A stretch of 64,000 bases of DNA, taken from the NCBI GenBank assembly GCA_905250075.1, contig CAJNOP010000108.1, positions 310,001 to 374,000 of the forward strand, given 5' to 3'. This document shows, piece by piece, positions 62,301 to 64,000 of the stretch (position 1 is its first letter; every line of letters starts with the position of its first letter). This DNA is from Rotaria sp. Silwood1 (lineage: Eukaryota; Rotifera; Eurotatoria; Philodinida; Philodinidae). The position numbers and the translations under genes were made by a program. Below the pieces are notes generated by a model that was given only the letters and a program-made list of their open reading frames with translations, did not search any database and was not told the origin of the DNA.

Positions 62301-63171
62301 CAGTCATTTCATTGATTTTGCTTTAGCTTTTTCATGTTCAATACATTCAGAAGCTAAATTCATACTAGATTTGACACAGTAAGTCCTCTGACCGATAAGT
62401 CACTTTTAATCTAAGATTATGCGTACCACGTAAATCCAAATGAATTGTAAATATTCGAAAAAGAGTTCGTGTTCTTTACTTATTGTTATAGAGATACTGG
62501 ACTTTTATGGTATTCGTTTAAATGATTGCTATGGTGTTACCCTCACGGATAACTATTTTCGTTAGGGTCTCTCTCAATGGAAAGTTTCAAGTCAAAATTT
62601 CTGAAAGAACTACGGTATTCATTTAAAAAATATCATAAAAGCGAAGTATCGTTGTAACAATAAGTTAAGAGCACGAACACTTTATTAGATATTCATAGCT
62701 CATTTCAATCTTCATCATGCATATAATCTCGATTTCAATATGATTTAATCAGTTGAAGAATATTCCTCGTAAGATCACTAGGCATAGTTGTATTGTCGTG
62801 TTTTGATATGTTCTTGCATCGGCAAGTGTTTCAAAACTTAAGCAACTTAAAAAAACTATGCTTTATAAAATATGCCAGTACTGAAAAGGTTACACATTTC
62901 TAATGAAAGAAAACAAGAAGTGATTTCGATGCACATTAAAGTCTATCGTTTCGCTATTATATACCTATATTTTCCCTGAGGAAATAAAAATCAAATAAAT
63001 AACACTTTACATTAATGACAAACTTTGATTAGATTTTTCTAAATCATCTTTACATCAAACTATATAAAAGATTTTTGATTTATCAATTGAATCTATTTTA
63101 TATTATATTAATAAAGTTCTCTTGTTTTTTCGATTTTAGCTGCTCGTGATCATCATCCATTCGACAGGTAG
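53383..63171 (+). CDS. very large Asn/Gln/Ser-rich protein with short leucine zipper (about 1,573 aa)
   Basis: Exons: 53383-53404 (tentative), 53469-53552, 53612-54402, 56707-57992, 59502-62008, 63140-63171, all in frame, 1,573 residues in total. Exon 2 encodes a leucine zipper (leucines every seventh residue within DLEDTVRNLREENAKLLQLL). Nearly everything after it is low complexity: runs of Asn, Gln, Ser, Thr and His, a Lys-rich patch near KIHKIKKKKSYHHQYKKKS, and a Pro/His/Ala/Tyr-rich end. A less repetitive segment at the start of exon 5 (ARHIEPSQVATYESVQYQDI onward, about 90 residues) may be conserved. The composition suits a transcriptional regulator, but no basic region or other DNA-binding domain is visible. 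The first exon is uncertain: its donor would be GTTTTT. If the last intron is retained, the protein ends after 62008 with a different short tail. Confidence 0.68.
55318..55680 (+). repeat. dispersed repeat, copy 2 (intron of zipper-protein gene)
   Basis: Same-orientation partner of about 41960-42365. The blocks TTCATCATT, ATTTCTAAGTCTATATTTGG and GGAAATACTTTTA occur in the same order and spacing. It has no target duplication or terminal repeats that I can define. Confidence 0.65.
56178..56434. mobile_element. short non-autonomous hAT-like element with 8-bp target duplication
   Basis: The element is 56186-56426 (241 bp). The left end is CAAGGTTCCCGATTG and the inverted right end is CAGGGTTCCCGATTA. 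It is flanked by a perfect 8-bp duplication CACTAGCT (56178-56185 and 56427-56434). Subterminal G-rich tracts (GGGGAGGGGGG on the left; GGGGGGGAGGGGGGAAG on the right) stand out. There is no transposase frame; the 73-codon frame at 56102-56323 crosses the boundary and is incidental. The end sequence differs from the element at 6862-7362, so it is a separate hAT-like family. Confidence 0.88.
57993..59501. other. 1.5-kb intron of the zipper-protein gene
   Basis: GTAAGT donor at 57993 and TTTTAAG acceptor ending at 59501. A+T-rich, with no exon or transposon end recognised. Frames at 58966-59148 and 59096-59365 (minus) look random. Confidence 0.6.
62009..63139. other. 1.1-kb intron before the last 32-nt exon
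   Basis: GTAAGT donor at 62009 and TTTTAG acceptor ending at 63139. Downstream of the donor the reading frame closes after 16 codons (stop at 62056-62058). No other feature seen. Confidence 0.6.
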
Positions 63172-64000
63172 CAAAGTCTTTATTCTCATTTTATTTTCGT
63201 CTACTTTTCAAAAAGCAAAAACGAACAAAAAAAAAATACTAAACAGCAAATCATCGACGTGACAATCGATATGCGCAGATAATTATTAGTGTATTTGTAT
63301 TCCAGTGACTTTTCTTCTTTTTCTTTTTTTTTCCTATTTGGCAGTTATGTATACGTATTAATAAATGAATTAATTTTCTTTATTGATGACCACAATGAAC
63401 TATAACCCTTTAAAAAAAAAAAAGAAAAAGGAGACTTGTGTCTCTCATCTTTCTCACGCTCTTTGCATTTGTTTTTCTTTTTTTTGTATTATGTGTGAAG
63501 ATTGAAATCTTTGTTAATCTCTCGGTATTATTCATTTATATTTGTTTTTCCTTTTCGTATTAATACTTGATTGAAAAGAAAGTATTTTTGTGGGATGTAT
63601 TGAATCTTGTTTTTTTTTTTTTCTTACACAACGATGACAATGCGAGTGTTTTGTACAGTTGAGATATTCTGTTTGGTTGTTACACATATGTTATAAAAGT
63701 ATTTCTGATCGTGTTTTCTTTTCTCATATGTGTATTGATGTCACATTTTTTTAGTCTTGTTTAAACTCAAAGAGCTTGTGTGCTAGTCCCCCTATGTTTT
63801 TTTTTCTCTTTCCATTGTAAACATAATTACAGATTTTTGCTTTATTCAAATGTGTCCTACAGTGCCGCTTGTTCGTTGTGCTACTAGGCTAGCCATTTGC
63901 TTTGTTTTTCTCTTGCCAATCGAACGACGAATCTCAATTTATGCACGATAGTGCGTATTAATAAAACGATGATGACGACATTTGAAAAGACTAAACTTCT
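63172..64000. other. 3' flank of the zipper-protein gene
   Basis: Probably 3' untranslated sequence, T-rich with ATTAATAAA-type signals (for example near 63357 and 63958). No open frame of note up to the window end. Confidence 0.45.

Overview
The window looks like nuclear DNA of a small invertebrate. It is strongly A+T rich, genes are split by many 50-80 nt GT-AG introns plus a few introns of 1-4 kb, codons mostly end in A or T, and the gene families are animal ones (ABHD12-like lipase, SUCLG1, TRIM-like RING protein, cathepsin L, GPCR, J-domain protein). A bdelloid rotifer is my best guess. That rests on overall style and on trans-splicing-like gene spacing, not on a search.

Minus-strand block, 1.2-17.7 kb. 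It holds an SDR/retinol-dehydrogenase-like enzyme (1192-2282), a decayed ABHD12-type paralogue (2871-4150), an intact ten-exon ABHD12-like gene (5569-10949), a cytosolic 5'-nucleotidase III (11087-13865), an unrecognised disordered protein (13969-17125) and ribosomal protein L35 (17262-17713). The last four are transcribed in the same direction with only about 100-140 nt between stop and next start, and each has a 3' splice acceptor just before its ATG. This looks like a trans-spliced operon headed by RPL35.

Plus-strand block, 18.7-42.7 kb. PIMT (18741-19773, with two consecutive 11-nt microexons) is followed after 120 nt by SUCLG1 (19894-22502), then a TRIM-like RING protein (23165-24190), a four-exon coiled-coil protein (28448-30064), cathepsin L (30489-31843), a divergent GPCR (32936-34801) and a 12-exon single-pass membrane protein (37180-42741).

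Right end. A roughly 5 kb gene-poor stretch (42.7-47.7 kb) carries a large diverged inverted repeat and transposon debris. It is followed by a minus-strand J-domain protein with three C2HC-type fingers (47708-50482) and, divergently, a very large Asn/Gln/Ser-rich protein with a short leucine zipper (53383-63171).

Mobile DNA lies mostly in long introns. There are two short non-autonomous hAT-like elements with perfect 8-bp target duplications (6862-7362 and 56186-56426), a mariner-like MITE with TA duplication (20541-20880), two long diverged palindromes (about 38315-39490 and 43235-43905), a degenerate inverted-repeat element (about 4199-4602) and a dispersed repeat shared by two introns. Exon boundaries were derived by hand; every joined gene keeps an open frame through all junctions.
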